Shown here: one piece after another, positions 34,967-44,814 of the stretch | How positions within the stretch are numbered: the stretch's first letter is position 1 | Layout of the letters: the number at the start of each line of letters is the position of its first letter | Source of the DNA: an uncultured Bacteroides sp. | Lineage (GTDB): Bacteria; Bacteroidota; Bacteroidia; Bacteroidales; Bacteroidaceae | NCBI RefSeq assembly: GCF_958445495.1 | Contig: NZ_CAUCSQ010000008.1 | Span: forward strand, 1-64,000 | DNA: 64,000 nt | Reading direction: 5' to 3' | Translations under genes and position numbers: made by a program | The notes under the pieces: model-generated | What the model was told of the DNA's origin: nothing | Databases searched by the model: none | What the model saw: the letters and a program-made list of their open reading frames with translations, nothing else

Positions 34967-37114
34967 ATGAGAAAAGATTTTAAGAATATTGATATATATG
35001 CCGCATTTCAGCCGACAAACGGCGCTGAATGGCAAAAGGCTAACGGCATTTCCGCAGACTGGAAAACCCCGGAACACATTGAAGTGAAGCCTGTTTATAC
35101 TAAGGAAGACCTCGAAGGAATGGAACATCTGGATTATGCGGCCGGAATTCCCCCTTATCTGCGCGGACCTTATTCGGTAATGTACACCCTTCGTCCCTGG
35201 ACAATCCGTCAGTATGCCGGATTCTCTACCGCTGAAGAATCGAATGCCTTTTATCGTCGTAATCTGGCTTCCGGCCAGAAAGGATTGTCTGTCGCTTTCG
35301 ACTTGGCTACCCACCGCGGTTATGACCCGGACCATGAACGGGTAGTCGGCGATGTAGGCAAGGCAGGAGTGTCTATCTGCTCGTTAGAGAATATGAAAGT
35401 CCTGTTTGACGGCATTCCTTTGAATAAGATGTCCGTATCTATGACTATGAACGGAGCCGTACTTCCGGTTATGGCGTTCTATATCAATGCGGGACTGGAA
35501 CAGGGAGCCAGACTGGAGGAAATGGCCGGTACGATTCAGAACGATATCCTGAAAGAATTCATGGTGCGTAATACTTATATTTATCCGCCTGCATTCTCTA
35601 TGAAAATTATTTCCGACATTTTTGAATATACCTCACAGAAGATGCCTAAGTTCAACTCTATCTCTATCTCCGGTTATCACATGCAGGAGGCGGGCGCTAC
35701 GGCGGACATTGAGTTGGCATATACGCTGGCTGACGGTTTGGAATATTTACGTGCCGGTACGGCAGCGGGAATCGATATTGATGCATTTGCTCCGCGTTTG
35801 TCCTTCTTCTGGGCAATCGGTACGAACCATTTCATGGAAATTGCCAAGATGCGTGCCGCACGTATGTTGTGGGCGAAGATTGTGAAACAGTTTAACCCGA
35901 AAAATCCGAAGTCGCTGGCCTTGCGTACGCACTCCCAGACTTCCGGCTGGTCATTGACGGAACAGGACCCGTTCAACAATGTGGGCCGTACATGTATCGA
36001 GGCTATGGCTGCCGCTTTAGGGCATACCCAGTCCTTACATACGAATGCGTTGGATGAGGCTATTGCGCTTCCGACGGATTTCTCGGCGCGTATTGCGCGT
36101 AACACGCAGATTTACATTCAGGAAGAAACCTATATTTGCAAGAATGTCGACCCTTGGGGCGGTTCTTACTACGTAGAGTCGTTGACAAATGAACTGGCAC
36201 ACAAGGCCTGGGAACATATTCAGGAGATTGAAAAATTGGGAGGTATGGCGAAAGCCATCGAAACGGGTATTCCTAAGATGCGTATTGAAGAAGCTGCCGC
36301 ACGTACGCAGGCACGTATCGATAGCGGCCAGCAGACAATTGTCGGCGTGAATAAGTACCGTCTGGAAAAAGAAGACCCGATTGATATTCTTGAAGTGGAT
36401 AATACGGCTGTGCGTAAAGAACAGATTGAAAACCTGAAACGTTTGAAAGAGGGACGCAATCAGGCGGAAGTGGACAAGGCGCTGGCAGCTATCACGGAAT
36501 GTGTGGAGACAGGCAAGGGCAATCTGCTCGAACTGGCGGTGGAGGCGGCCCGTGTCCGTGCCACTTTGGGCGAAATCTCTTATGCATGTGAGAAAATTGT
36601 AGGACGTTATAAAGCAGTAATTAGAACTATATCAGGCGTGTATTCATCGGAAAGTAAAAACGACAGCGACTTCAAGCGTGCTTGCGAACTGGCTGAGAAG
36701 TTTGCGAAGAAGGAGGGACGTCAACCTCGTATTATGATTGCCAAGATGGGGCAGGACGGTCATGACCGCGGCGCCAAAGTTGTAGCGACAGGTTATGCGG
36801 ATTGTGGTTTTGATGTGGATATGGGACCGTTGTTCCAGACTCCGGCGGAAGCTGCGCGGGAAGCTGTGGAAAATGACGTTCACGTAGTAGGAGTCTCTTC
36901 ACTGGCTGCCGGGCATAAGACGCTGATTCCGCAAATCATGGAGGAATTGAAAAAGCTGGGACGTGAAGACATTGTGGTGATTGCCGGCGGCGTGATTCCG
37001 GCACAGGATTATGATTTCTTGTACAAGGCAGGTGTCGCCGCTATCTTCGGCCCGGGTACTCCGGTAGCAAAAGCGGCTTGTCAAATCCTGGAAATCCTGA
37101 TGGATGAAGAATAA
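34967..37114 (+). CDS. mutB: Methylmalonyl-CoA mutase, large (alpha) subunit
   Basis: The 715-residue catalytic subunit has the substrate barrel (RQYAGFSTAEESNAFYRRNL, HRGYDPDHERVVGDVGKAG, ISISGYHMQEAGAT, SQTSGWSLTEQDPFNNV) and a C-terminal B12-binding domain with Asp597-x-His599-xx-Gly602 (QDGHDRGA), the His being the lower cobalt ligand. It needs adenosylcobalamin, so it is a consumer of the product of the neighbouring cob genes. It is co-transcribed with mutA and followed by a strong terminator at 37150-37190. Confidence 0.98.
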   Translation: MRKDFKNIDIYAAFQPTNGAEWQKANGISADWKTPEHIEVKPVYTKEDLEGMEHLDYAAGIPPYLRGPYSVMYTLRPWTIRQYAGFSTAEESNAFYRRNLASGQKGLSVAFDLATHRGYDPDHERVVGDVGKAGVSICSLENMKVLFDGIPLNKMSVSMTMNGAVLPVMAFYINAGLEQGARLEEMAGTIQNDILKEFMVRNTYIYPPAFSMKIISDIFEYTSQKMPKFNSISISGYHMQEAGATADIELAYTLADGLEYLRAGTAAGIDIDAFAPRLSFFWAIGTNHFMEIAKMRAARMLWAKIVKQFNPKNPKSLALRTHSQTSGWSLTEQDPFNNVGRTCIEAMAAALGHTQSLHTNALDEAIALPTDFSARIARNTQIYIQEETYICKNVDPWGGSYYVESLTNELAHKAWEHIQEIEKLGGMAKAIETGIPKMRIEEAAARTQARIDSGQQTIVGVNKYRLEKEDPIDILEVDNTAVRKEQIENLKRLKEGRNQAEVDKALAAITECVETGKGNLLELAVEAARVRATLGEISYACEKIVGRYKAVIRTISGVYSSESKNDSDFKRACELAEKFAKKEGRQPRIMIAKMGQDGHDRGAKVVATGYADCGFDVDMGPLFQTPAEAAREAVENDVHVVGVSSLAAGHKTLIPQIMEELKKLGREDIVVIAGGVIPAQDYDFLYKAGVAAIFGPGTPVAKAACQILEILMDEE

Positions 37115-37149
37115 GCGTTGATTTCCCGTTTTTTGAGATAAGATTTGCT

Positions 37150-37190
37150 CCCGCCTTTCATTTTTAATAGAATGAAAGGCGGGATTTTTT
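37150..37190 (+). terminator. Intrinsic terminator after mutAB
   Basis: CCCGCCTTTCATT (37150-37162) and AATGAAAGGCGGG (37171-37183) form a perfect 13-bp stem with an 8-nt loop, then a run of T. Confidence 0.92.
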
Positions 37191-37223
37191 TATCCTTCAT
37201 GCGGTCAGTGAGAAATAATCATG

Positions 37224-37231
37224 TAACTTTG
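37224..37231 (+). promoter_or_regulatory. Probable -7 box for topB
   Basis: TAACTTTG matches TAnnTTTG and lies 34 nt before the ATG at 37265, directly after the mutAB terminator. Confidence 0.5.
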
Positions 37232-37264
37232 CGAGCTGTTTGATAAAAGATAAGAAGAGAAAGA

Positions 37265-39508
37265 ATGATAGTTTGCATAGCCGAAAAGCCGTCTGTAGCG
37301 CGTGATATAGCCGAAGTACTTGGCGCTCGTACTAAAAAGGAAGGGTATATGGAAGGAAACGGATACCAGGTAACCTGGACATTCGGGCATCTTTGTACCC
37401 TGAAAGAGCCGCATGAGTACACGCCGAACTGGAAGTCATGGAGCCTGGGCAGCCTGCCGATGATTCCTCCGCGTTTCGGCATTAAACTGATTGAAAATCC
37501 TACCTACGAGAAACAATTTCATATTATCGAAGGGTTGATGCAAAAGGCGGATGAGATTATCAACTGCGGTGATGCGGGGCAAGAAGGAGAACTGATTCAG
37601 CGCTGGGTGATGCAGAAAGCGGGTGCTCGTTGTCCGGTGAAGCGTTTGTGGATTTCTTCGTTGACGGAAGAGGCTATCCGGGAAGGATTTGCCCGGTTGA
37701 GAGACCAGTCCGATTTTCAGTCTTTGTATGAAGCCGGGCTTTCCCGTGCGATGGGCGACTGGCTGTTGGGGATGAATGCCACCCGTCTTTATACCATGAA
37801 ATACGGGCAGAATAAGCAAGTGCTTTCTATCGGCCGGGTACAGACACCCACTTTGGCTTTGATTGTCAACCGGCAGTTGGAGATTGCAAATTTTCAACCC
37901 AAGCAATATTGGGAACTGAAAACAAACTATCGTGATACGGTTTTCTCTGCCCTTATCCGTAAAAGTGATGAAGAGATGGCTGCGGAAGAAGAGAAGAACG
38001 GCGGGAAAAAGAAGATGGAGAATCCGGGCATCGACCCCATCGCCAGCCGGGAAGAAGGAGAGGCATTGGTCGCCCGTATTAAAGACCTCCCGTTTATCGT
38101 TACCGGTGTCGGCAAGAAAGACGGAAAAGAGTATGCTCCGCGTTTGTTCGACTTGACTTCTCTTCAGGTGGAATGCAATAAAAAGTTTGCCTACTCTGCC
38201 GATGAGACCCTGAAACTCATCCAATCTTTGTATGAGAAAAAAGTAGCCACCTATCCGCGTGTGGATACCACTTTTTTGAGTGATGACATTTATCCGAAAT
38301 GTCCGGGTATCTTGAAAGGACTTCGTGATTATGAAGTCCTGACAGCTCCGTTGAACGGCGTGGCGCTGCCTAAATCCAAAAAAGTGTTTGATAACTCGAA
38401 AGTGACGGACCACCACGCCATCATTCCTACAGGTGTCTATACCCAGAACCTGACAGATATGGAACGTCGTGTGTATGATTTGATAGCCCGGCGTTTCATA
38501 GCGGTGTTCTATCCGGACTGTAAAGTCTCTACCACCACCGTGATGGGCGAAGTAGACAAAATTCCGTTCAAGGTGACCGGCAAGCAGATATTGGAGCCGG
38601 GATGGCGTGTCGTTTTTGCCAAGGATGTGAAAGACATTTCCGAAGAGAAAGAAGGTGAGGATGAAAACGTGCTTCCTCCTTTTATAAAAGGTGAAAGCGG
38701 TCCCCATATTCCGGATTTGAATGAGAAATGGACGCAGCCGCCTAAGCCTTATACGGAAGCGACTTTGCTCCGTGCGATGGAAACTGCCGGAAAACTGGTG
38801 GATAATGACGAACTTCGGGATGCTTTGAAAGAGAACGGTATAGGACGCCCGTCTACGCGCGCCGCCATTATTGAAACGCTGTTCAAACGCAATTATATCC
38901 GTAAAGAGAGAAAGAACCTGGTAGCTACTCCGACAGGAGTGGAACTGGTGCAGCTTATTCATGAAGAACTGCTGAAATCAGCGGAACTGACAGGTATTTG
39001 GGAAAAGAAACTTCGTGAAATAGAGAAAAAAACGTATGATGCCCGCCAGTTCCTGGAAGAATTGAAACAAATGGTTTCGGAAATAGTAATGAGCGTGTTG
39101 TCGGATAATACCAACCGGCGTATCACCGTCCAGGAGGCGTCGGCCGCCCAAACCGGGGAGAAAGTGAAAAAAGAGACTAAAAAACGTGAACGGAAACCGG
39201 GCGTCGCACCGAAGGAAAAGAAAATAAAAGCAGAACCGAAAAACAAACCGGAAATTCAATCGGAAACAGGGGCGGAAGTAAAACCGGAAGCAAAACCGGG
39301 AGTACAACCCGAAGCCCGGCCGGGAATACGACCGGACGAACCGGCATATTCCACACCCGTTCCCGGTTCTTCTTCCATGACCGGCACTTCGGATTCTCTT
39401 GTCGGGCAGCCTTGTCCGGTTTGCGGAAAAGGAACTGTTATCAAAGGCAAGACAGCCTATGGTTGTTCGGAATGGAGAAATGGATGCACTTACCGGAAAT
39501 TATTTTAA
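37265..39508 (+). CDS. topB: DNA topoisomerase III
   Basis: The 747-residue type IA topoisomerase starts with the Toprim domain (VCIAEKPSVARDIAEVLGA; NCGDAGQEGELIQRW with acidic Asp103) and has the active-site Tyr330 in TYPRVDTTFLSDD, plus the later family motifs PKPYTEATLLRAMETAG and GIGRPSTRAAII. The last 130 residues hold a Lys/Glu/Pro-rich low-complexity linker with repeated KPE/RPG units and a single C4-type zinc ribbon (CPVCGKGT...CSEWRNGC). It passes single strands to resolve replication or recombination intermediates. Bacteroides genomes often carry several TopB copies, some on mobile elements; nothing around this one looks mobile. Confidence 0.95.
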   Translation: MIVCIAEKPSVARDIAEVLGARTKKEGYMEGNGYQVTWTFGHLCTLKEPHEYTPNWKSWSLGSLPMIPPRFGIKLIENPTYEKQFHIIEGLMQKADEIINCGDAGQEGELIQRWVMQKAGARCPVKRLWISSLTEEAIREGFARLRDQSDFQSLYEAGLSRAMGDWLLGMNATRLYTMKYGQNKQVLSIGRVQTPTLALIVNRQLEIANFQPKQYWELKTNYRDTVFSALIRKSDEEMAAEEEKNGGKKKMENPGIDPIASREEGEALVARIKDLPFIVTGVGKKDGKEYAPRLFDLTSLQVECNKKFAYSADETLKLIQSLYEKKVATYPRVDTTFLSDDIYPKCPGILKGLRDYEVLTAPLNGVALPKSKKVFDNSKVTDHHAIIPTGVYTQNLTDMERRVYDLIARRFIAVFYPDCKVSTTTVMGEVDKIPFKVTGKQILEPGWRVVFAKDVKDISEEKEGEDENVLPPFIKGESGPHIPDLNEKWTQPPKPYTEATLLRAMETAGKLVDNDELRDALKENGIGRPSTRAAIIETLFKRNYIRKERKNLVATPTGVELVQLIHEELLKSAELTGIWEKKLREIEKKTYDARQFLEELKQMVSEIVMSVLSDNTNRRITVQEASAAQTGEKVKKETKKRERKPGVAPKEKKIKAEPKNKPEIQSETGAEVKPEAKPGVQPEARPGIRPDEPAYSTPVPGSSSMTGTSDSLVGQPCPVCGKGTVIKGKTAYGCSEWRNGCTYRKLF

Positions 39509-39647
39509 AATGCTGATACGAGCTGGCAGAAAGGATTTCTGAAATTATTTTCACACGGACAAAATTTAGAGATAAGAATAAATATAAGATTTATTTTCTT
39601 TATTGGTATTTATTTTTTTATTTTGCTATCGAGATATTTTTATTAAA

Positions 39648-40196
39648 ATGGAGTATAACACTAGGCAGATAGAGAGAGAATTTCAGCATTTCTTTACGGT
39701 TAATTTCCCGAGAGTGAAGAATTTTGCTCAGATGTTACTTAAATCCGAATGCGATGCGGAAGACGTGGCACAGGAAGTCTTCTGTAAGCTTTGGATGCAA
39801 CCGGAAGTCTGGAGAGATGTTCAAAAACCGGACGGTTATATTTTTATGATGACTAAAAATCTGATTCTTAACATATTCAAACATCAGCGTATCGAGCAGG
39901 AATATCAGGAAAACGTGATTGACCAGAAACTTCTTTGTGAGATTGTAGAAAGCGAGCAATTAGATGATATATATTATAAAGAAATGCAGATGATTGTCCG
40001 GCTGGTCCTGGAAAGAATGCCCGAGCGGCGCCGTGCTATTTTTGAATTGAGCCGTTTCGAAGGACTGAGCAATAAAGAAATAGCAGCCAAGTTTAATATT
40101 TCAGTCCGTACGGTTGAACATCAGATTTATCAAGCCTTAATAGAATTAAAAAAAATACTTCTTTTTTTTGTTTTTTACGGATTTCTTTATAAGTAG
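39648..40196 (+). CDS. ECF-type RNA polymerase sigma factor (Bacteroidetes family)
   Basis: From ATG 39648 the product is 182 residues. Region 2 is seen in NFAQMLLKSECDAEDVAQEVFCKLW and region 4 in MPERRRAIFELSRFEGLSNKEIAAKFNISVRTVEHQIYQAL. It is the usual sigma-70 family member that partners a FecR-type anti-sigma, encoded 50 nt downstream, and switches on the SusC/SusD locus when the receptor senses substrate. An upstream open extension is AT-rich and was not taken as coding. Confidence 0.93.
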   Translation: MEYNTRQIEREFQHFFTVNFPRVKNFAQMLLKSECDAEDVAQEVFCKLWMQPEVWRDVQKPDGYIFMMTKNLILNIFKHQRIEQEYQENVIDQKLLCEIVESEQLDDIYYKEMQMIVRLVLERMPERRRAIFELSRFEGLSNKEIAAKFNISVRTVEHQIYQALIELKKILLFFVFYGFLYK

Positions 40197-40246
40197 TTTT
40201 TCTTCCTCAGTTGTCTTTAATACGTAAGGTTAAAAGACGAAGAGCA

Positions 40247-41233
40247 ATGAAGAATTATATTAATCAGATTATAAAATTATTTGGCAGGAATGACTATCCG
40301 GTTTCCGTACAAAAAGAATTCCGCCAATGGTTGACGGACGAAAAATATACCCGTGAAAAAGAGTTGGCTCTTCATGCTCTGTGGGAAGAGGCGGGAAAGC
40401 AAAAAGCGCCTCGCGGAATGAAACGTTCCATGCAGCGGATGCAACGGAATACGGGAATGTCGGTTCCTTTTTCGACCCAACGGCTGCAATTGCGGATTTG
40501 GCAGGTAGCTGCGGCTTGCCTGTTGGCTGTATCCGTAACTTCTTTTTATATGATATCCTTAAAAGATACCCCTTCTAAAGACTTGGTCGAATGTTACATC
40601 CCGACAGCGGAGATGAAGCAGTTGACTCTGCCCGACGGAACCCGCGTAATGTTGAATTCCCAAAGCGTTTTGTTATATCCGGAAAAATTCGAAGGCGATA
40701 CGCGGAGTGTCTATCTAATCGGTGAAGCTAATTTTCAGGTGAAGCCGGACAAAGACCATCCTTTTATCGTAAAAGCGAAAGAGTTGCAGGTAACCGCTTT
40801 AGGTACGGAATTCAATGTAAATGCTTATCCGGAAAATAGCGAATTGGTTACGACCCTGCTTTCAGGCAGCGTAAAAATTGAATTTAACAATCTGACGTCA
40901 AACGTCGTTTTGCAGCCTAAAGAACAATTCGTGTACAATAAATACACCCACCAGCATTCCTTGAGACATCCGGACATCGCGGACGTAACCTTCTGGCAAC
41001 GGGGTGAACTGGTTTTCAGAAATATGCATCTGGAAGACATATTTACCGGGCTTGAACGGAAATACCCCTATTCGTTCATCTATAGCCTGCATAGCCTGAA
41101 CGGGAACACCTATAGCTTCCGTTTCCCCAAACAGGCAAGTTTGAAAGAAGTAATGGAAATAATCACCCGGGTGGCGGGAGATATAAAATATACGATACGA
41201 GGAAATAAATGCTATATAAATAATAACAGATAA
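40247..41233 (+). CDS. FecR-type anti-sigma factor
   Basis: The 328-residue inner-membrane protein (ATG 40247; a TTG at 40211 is less likely) has a cytosolic N-terminal segment, one membrane helix (IWQVAAACLLAVSVTSFYMI, about residues 80-100), and a periplasmic FecR domain (YIPTAEMKQLTLPDGTRVMLNSQS, FQVKPDKDHPFIVKAKELQVTALGTEFNVNAY) ending in a DUF4974-like part. It should hold the ECF sigma factor until the STN domain of the SusC protein signals glycan uptake. Confidence 0.93.
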   Translation: MKNYINQIIKLFGRNDYPVSVQKEFRQWLTDEKYTREKELALHALWEEAGKQKAPRGMKRSMQRMQRNTGMSVPFSTQRLQLRIWQVAAACLLAVSVTSFYMISLKDTPSKDLVECYIPTAEMKQLTLPDGTRVMLNSQSVLLYPEKFEGDTRSVYLIGEANFQVKPDKDHPFIVKAKELQVTALGTEFNVNAYPENSELVTTLLSGSVKIEFNNLTSNVVLQPKEQFVYNKYTHQHSLRHPDIADVTFWQRGELVFRNMHLEDIFTGLERKYPYSFIYSLHSLNGNTYSFRFPKQASLKEVMEIITRVAGDIKYTIRGNKCYINNNR

Positions 41234-41277
41234 ATTGAAGAAATAAACGATTGTAGAACCTATTAAATAAAGAATCC

Positions 41278-41340
41278 ATGAAAAAAAATACCCAGGAAGA
41301 ATTGGCCCTTCTTCCCGGATATGAAATCAATATCCTTTAA
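41278..41340 (+). CDS. Possible 20-codon leader ORF before susC
   Basis: An ATG after an AT-rich stretch opens a 20-codon frame (start MKKNTQEELALLPG) ending with TAA 71 nt before the SusC start. It lies in the gap between the FecR and SusC genes. It may be a small leader peptide, a relic, or chance. There is no family to compare with. Confidence 0.25.
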   Translation: MKKNTQEELALLPGYEINIL

Positions 41341-41411
41341 TATTAGCACTTATTGATGCTATTCTATTTTTGAGAGAAAGAAAAAATGACCAATTAACTA
41401 ATACTAAAGAA

Positions 41412-44400
41412 ATGCTACAAAAGTACAAAAAAATAGCAGATAAATTGGCAAAAGGCAAAAATATCTCATTATTAATTGCTTTGCTGCTCTTGCAGGCTTT
41501 TGCTTTTGCCCAAAACAATGTAAAAATAACCATTCAAAAAGAAAGTATTACTGTTATTGAAGCATTGAAAGATGTAGAGAGACAATCCGGGATGTCTATC
41601 AATTACAGTGATTCGCAATTAACAGGAAAATCCTCGATTAATCTGGACTTGAAGAGCGTGGCGTTAGGTACGGCTCTCGATACCATTCTGAAAGGTACAG
41701 GTTTTACTTATCAGATTCAAGGTAAGTATATTGTAATTGTGGAAATCAAACAGCCGGCCTCACAGGCGATAAAAGAGATAAAGGGAAAAATCGTGGATGA
41801 GACAGGCGAGCCTTTAATCGGGGTAAATGTCTCGGTAGAAGGCGGCACGACCGGTACGATATCCGATTTTGACGGAAACTTCTCGGTGAAAGCCCCGGAG
41901 AATTCAGTGTTGAAAATATCCTATATAGGATACATGACCCAGCAAATACCGGTTTCGGGAAAAAGCTTCTACCAAATCGTGATGAAGCAAGATACGGAAG
42001 AGCTGGAAGAAGTCGTTGTGACAGCCTTAGGAATCAAACGGGCGGAAAAAGCATTGTCTTATAATGTCCAGCAGATTAATACCGATGCAATCACATCGAA
42101 TAAAGACGTAAACTTCGTGAATTCACTCAGCGGTAAAGTGGCGGGAGTGAATATAAATGCCTCCTCTTCCGGTGTCGGAGGTATCTCTAAAGTAGTGATG
42201 CGCGGAACGAAATCCATCATGCAGTCTTCCAATGCGCTGTATGTCATTGACGGAGTGCCGATGTTCAACAGCGGCAGCAATGGAGGAGGAACAGAGTTTA
42301 ACTCACAAGGAGCTACCGAACCTATTGCAGATATCAATCCGGAAGACATTGAATCCATGTCAGTCTTGACAGGTGCGGCAGCCGCAGCCCTTTACGGTTC
42401 GGACGCAGCCAATGGCGCCATCATTATAACGACTAAAAAAGGAAAAGAAGGCCGTTTGAGCATAACCGTAAATTCCAATACCGAATTTACGACCCCGTTT
42501 GTGATGCCCCGTTTCCAGACCCGGTACGGCACGGGTAGCGCTATCCAGGACGGCAGTTCTCTGTATAGCTGGGGCGACCATCTGACCGTTGCGAATTATT
42601 ATGGCTACAATCCGAGAGACGATTATTTCCAGACCGGTATCATCGGTACGGAAAATGTGTCCATCTCGACGGGAACAGATAAAAACCAGACCTATGCATC
42701 CGCCGCTGCCGTAAACTCCAAAGGAATAACTCCGAACAATAAATATGAACGTTACAACTTTACGGTACGCAATACGACCCACCTTCTTGACGATAAAATG
42801 ACCTTTGACATAGGCGCCAGCTATATCCGTCAGAACGACCGCAATATGGTTAACCAGGGAACATACAACAACCCCTTGGTAGGAGCCTATCTGTTCCCCA
42901 GAGGCAATGACTGGGAAGATATCCGCATGTACGAACGTTATGATGTTGCCCGTAAGATATATACCCAATACTGGCCGATAGGCGACGGCGGTATGACAAT
43001 GCAGAATCCATATTGGATCAACTATCGCAATTTGCGTGAAAACGGGAAAGACCGCTACATGATGAACGCAAGCCTGAATTATCAGATATTAGACTGGTTG
43101 AGCGTTTCCGGGCGCGTACGGTTAGACCATTCCAACAACAGCTATACGGAAAAATTCTACGCCTCCACCAACACCCAGTTGACAGAACTTTCCGACCGCG
43201 GCCTGTATGGCGTGACAAAAACGTCGGACAAGCAATTGTATGCGGATTTCCTGGTTAACATCAACAAGAATTTCGGTGAAGACTGGTCCCTGCAGGCCAA
43301 TATCGGTGCCTCTATCTCCGATATGCGTTCCGACGCCATGAAAGTACGCGGCCCCATTGCAGACGGTTCGGAGACCTTCGGTTCCGAACAAGTGGGACTG
43401 ACCAACTATTTCGTCATCCAAAACCTGAGTGCAAGCAAGACACAACGTCTGCAGGAAGGATGGCGCGAGCAGACACAGTCCATATTCGCTTCCGCGGAAA
43501 TCGGTTACAAGAGCACATACTACCTCACATTGACCGGCCGTAACGATTGGCCTTCCCAGTTGGCAGGACCCAACTCCAAGAGTAAAAGCTTCTTCTATCC
43601 TTCGGTCGGGGCCTCCGTCATATTGACAGAACTGATGCCGAACGTGAATAAAGACTACTTGTCATACATGAAAGTCAGAGGTTCGTTCGCCTCCGTGGGT
43701 ACCGCTTTCGAGCGTTACATCGCCAATCCGCGCTATACGTGGAATACAAGCTCCGGCCAGTTCAGCAATACGACACAATATCCCTTATATAATTTGAAGC
43801 CGGAACGTACCCAGTCCTTCGAAGTCGGTCTGACCATGCGTTTCTTTAAAAACTTCAATCTGGACGTTACTTATTACAACGCCAAGACCATGAACCAGAC
43901 ATTCAATCCCCAGTTGCCCGTATCAGGGTGGTCCGCGCTCTATATCCAAAGCGGTTCGGTCCGGAACCAGGGTATCGAGTTGTCTTTGGGATACAAGAAT
44001 ACCTGGAAAGGATTCACCTGGGATACGGGAGTAACCTTCTCCACCAACCAGAATAAAATCCTCTCCTTGGCAGACAATGCGGTAAATCCCATAACCGGCG
44101 AGAAATTCTCTATTTCCAGCCTGAATATGGGCGGTTTGGGAAACACCCGTTTCCTGTTGAGAGAAGGAGGCAGCATGGGCGATATCTACTCGTTGATTGA
44201 CGTGAGAAGAGACAGCAACGGAGATATATACATCGACCGTAACGGCAATGTCACCACAGAAACGATAAAAGACCCCAATAACTACATCAAGTTGGGAAGC
44301 GTGCTGCCTAAAGGAAATCTGGCATGGCGCAACGACTTTAGCTGGAAAAACTTCAATGTAGGTTTCCTCGTATCCGCCCGTTTGGGAGGCGTCGTATTCT

Positions 44401-44801
44401 CCCGTACCCAGGCGATGCTGGACTACTACGGCGTTTCGGAAGCATCGGCCGACGCCCGTGATTTAGGATATGTCACGGTAAACGGAAACGACCGTGTCAA
44501 TCCCGAAGTATGGTTCAATGCGATAGGAGGAGGAACATCCGTTCCGCAATATTACACCTATTCCGCCACCAACGTCCGTCTGCAGGAAGCCTCCATCAGT
44601 TACACATTCCCAAGAAAAATGTTGCGTGACATCTGCGACATCAAAGTCTCGTTAGTCGGACGCAACCTGTGGATGATTTATAACAAAGCTCCGTTTGACC
44701 CGGAGACCGTGGCTTCGACAGACAATTTCTATCAGGGAATTGACTACTTCATGATGCCCTCGTTGCGTAATATCGGCTTTAGCGTAAACTTTAAATTCTA
44801 A
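41412..44801 (+). CDS. SusC-like TonB-dependent transporter with STN signalling domain
   Basis: From ATG 41412 the product is 1129 residues: signal peptide (LLIALLLLQAFAFAQ), an STN domain (about residues 38-100; VIEALKDVERQSGMSINY, LKGTGFTYQIQGKYIVIV), a carboxypeptidase-like domain (IKGKIVDETGEPLIGVNVSVEG), the SusC plug (LEEVVVTALGIKRAEKALSY; ALYGSDAANGAIIITTKKGKEG), and a large barrel ending in VNFKF. The STN domain is what lets such transporters talk to a FecR anti-sigma factor, and that pair lies directly upstream. It should import oligosaccharides with the SusD protein encoded 13 nt downstream. Confidence 0.96.
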   Translation: MLQKYKKIADKLAKGKNISLLIALLLLQAFAFAQNNVKITIQKESITVIEALKDVERQSGMSINYSDSQLTGKSSINLDLKSVALGTALDTILKGTGFTYQIQGKYIVIVEIKQPASQAIKEIKGKIVDETGEPLIGVNVSVEGGTTGTISDFDGNFSVKAPENSVLKISYIGYMTQQIPVSGKSFYQIVMKQDTEELEEVVVTALGIKRAEKALSYNVQQINTDAITSNKDVNFVNSLSGKVAGVNINASSSGVGGISKVVMRGTKSIMQSSNALYVIDGVPMFNSGSNGGGTEFNSQGATEPIADINPEDIESMSVLTGAAAAALYGSDAANGAIIITTKKGKEGRLSITVNSNTEFTTPFVMPRFQTRYGTGSAIQDGSSLYSWGDHLTVANYYGYNPRDDYFQTGIIGTENVSISTGTDKNQTYASAAAVNSKGITPNNKYERYNFTVRNTTHLLDDKMTFDIGASYIRQNDRNMVNQGTYNNPLVGAYLFPRGNDWEDIRMYERYDVARKIYTQYWPIGDGGMTMQNPYWINYRNLRENGKDRYMMNASLNYQILDWLSVSGRVRLDHSNNSYTEKFYASTNTQLTELSDRGLYGVTKTSDKQLYADFLVNINKNFGEDWSLQANIGASISDMRSDAMKVRGPIADGSETFGSEQVGLTNYFVIQNLSASKTQRLQEGWREQTQSIFASAEIGYKSTYYLTLTGRNDWPSQLAGPNSKSKSFFYPSVGASVILTELMPNVNKDYLSYMKVRGSFASVGTAFERYIANPRYTWNTSSGQFSNTTQYPLYNLKPERTQSFEVGLTMRFFKNFNLDVTYYNAKTMNQTFNPQLPVSGWSALYIQSGSVRNQGIELSLGYKNTWKGFTWDTGVTFSTNQNKILSLADNAVNPITGEKFSISSLNMGGLGNTRFLLREGGSMGDIYSLIDVRRDSNGDIYIDRNGNVTTETIKDPNNYIKLGSVLPKGNLAWRNDFSWKNFNVGFLVSARLGGVVFSRTQAMLDYYGVSEASADARDLGYVTVNGNDRVNPEVWFNAIGGGTSVPQYYTYSATNVRLQEASISYTFPRKMLRDICDIKVSLVGRNLWMIYNKAPFDPETVASTDNFYQGIDYFMMPSLRNIGFSVNFKF

Positions 44802-44814
44802 AAGAACAATAGGT

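Noticed and set aside
37265..39508. Mobile-element topoisomerase
   Set aside because: No integrase, relaxase or conjugation gene is nearby and base use is like that of the neighbours, so it is treated as a chromosomal topB.
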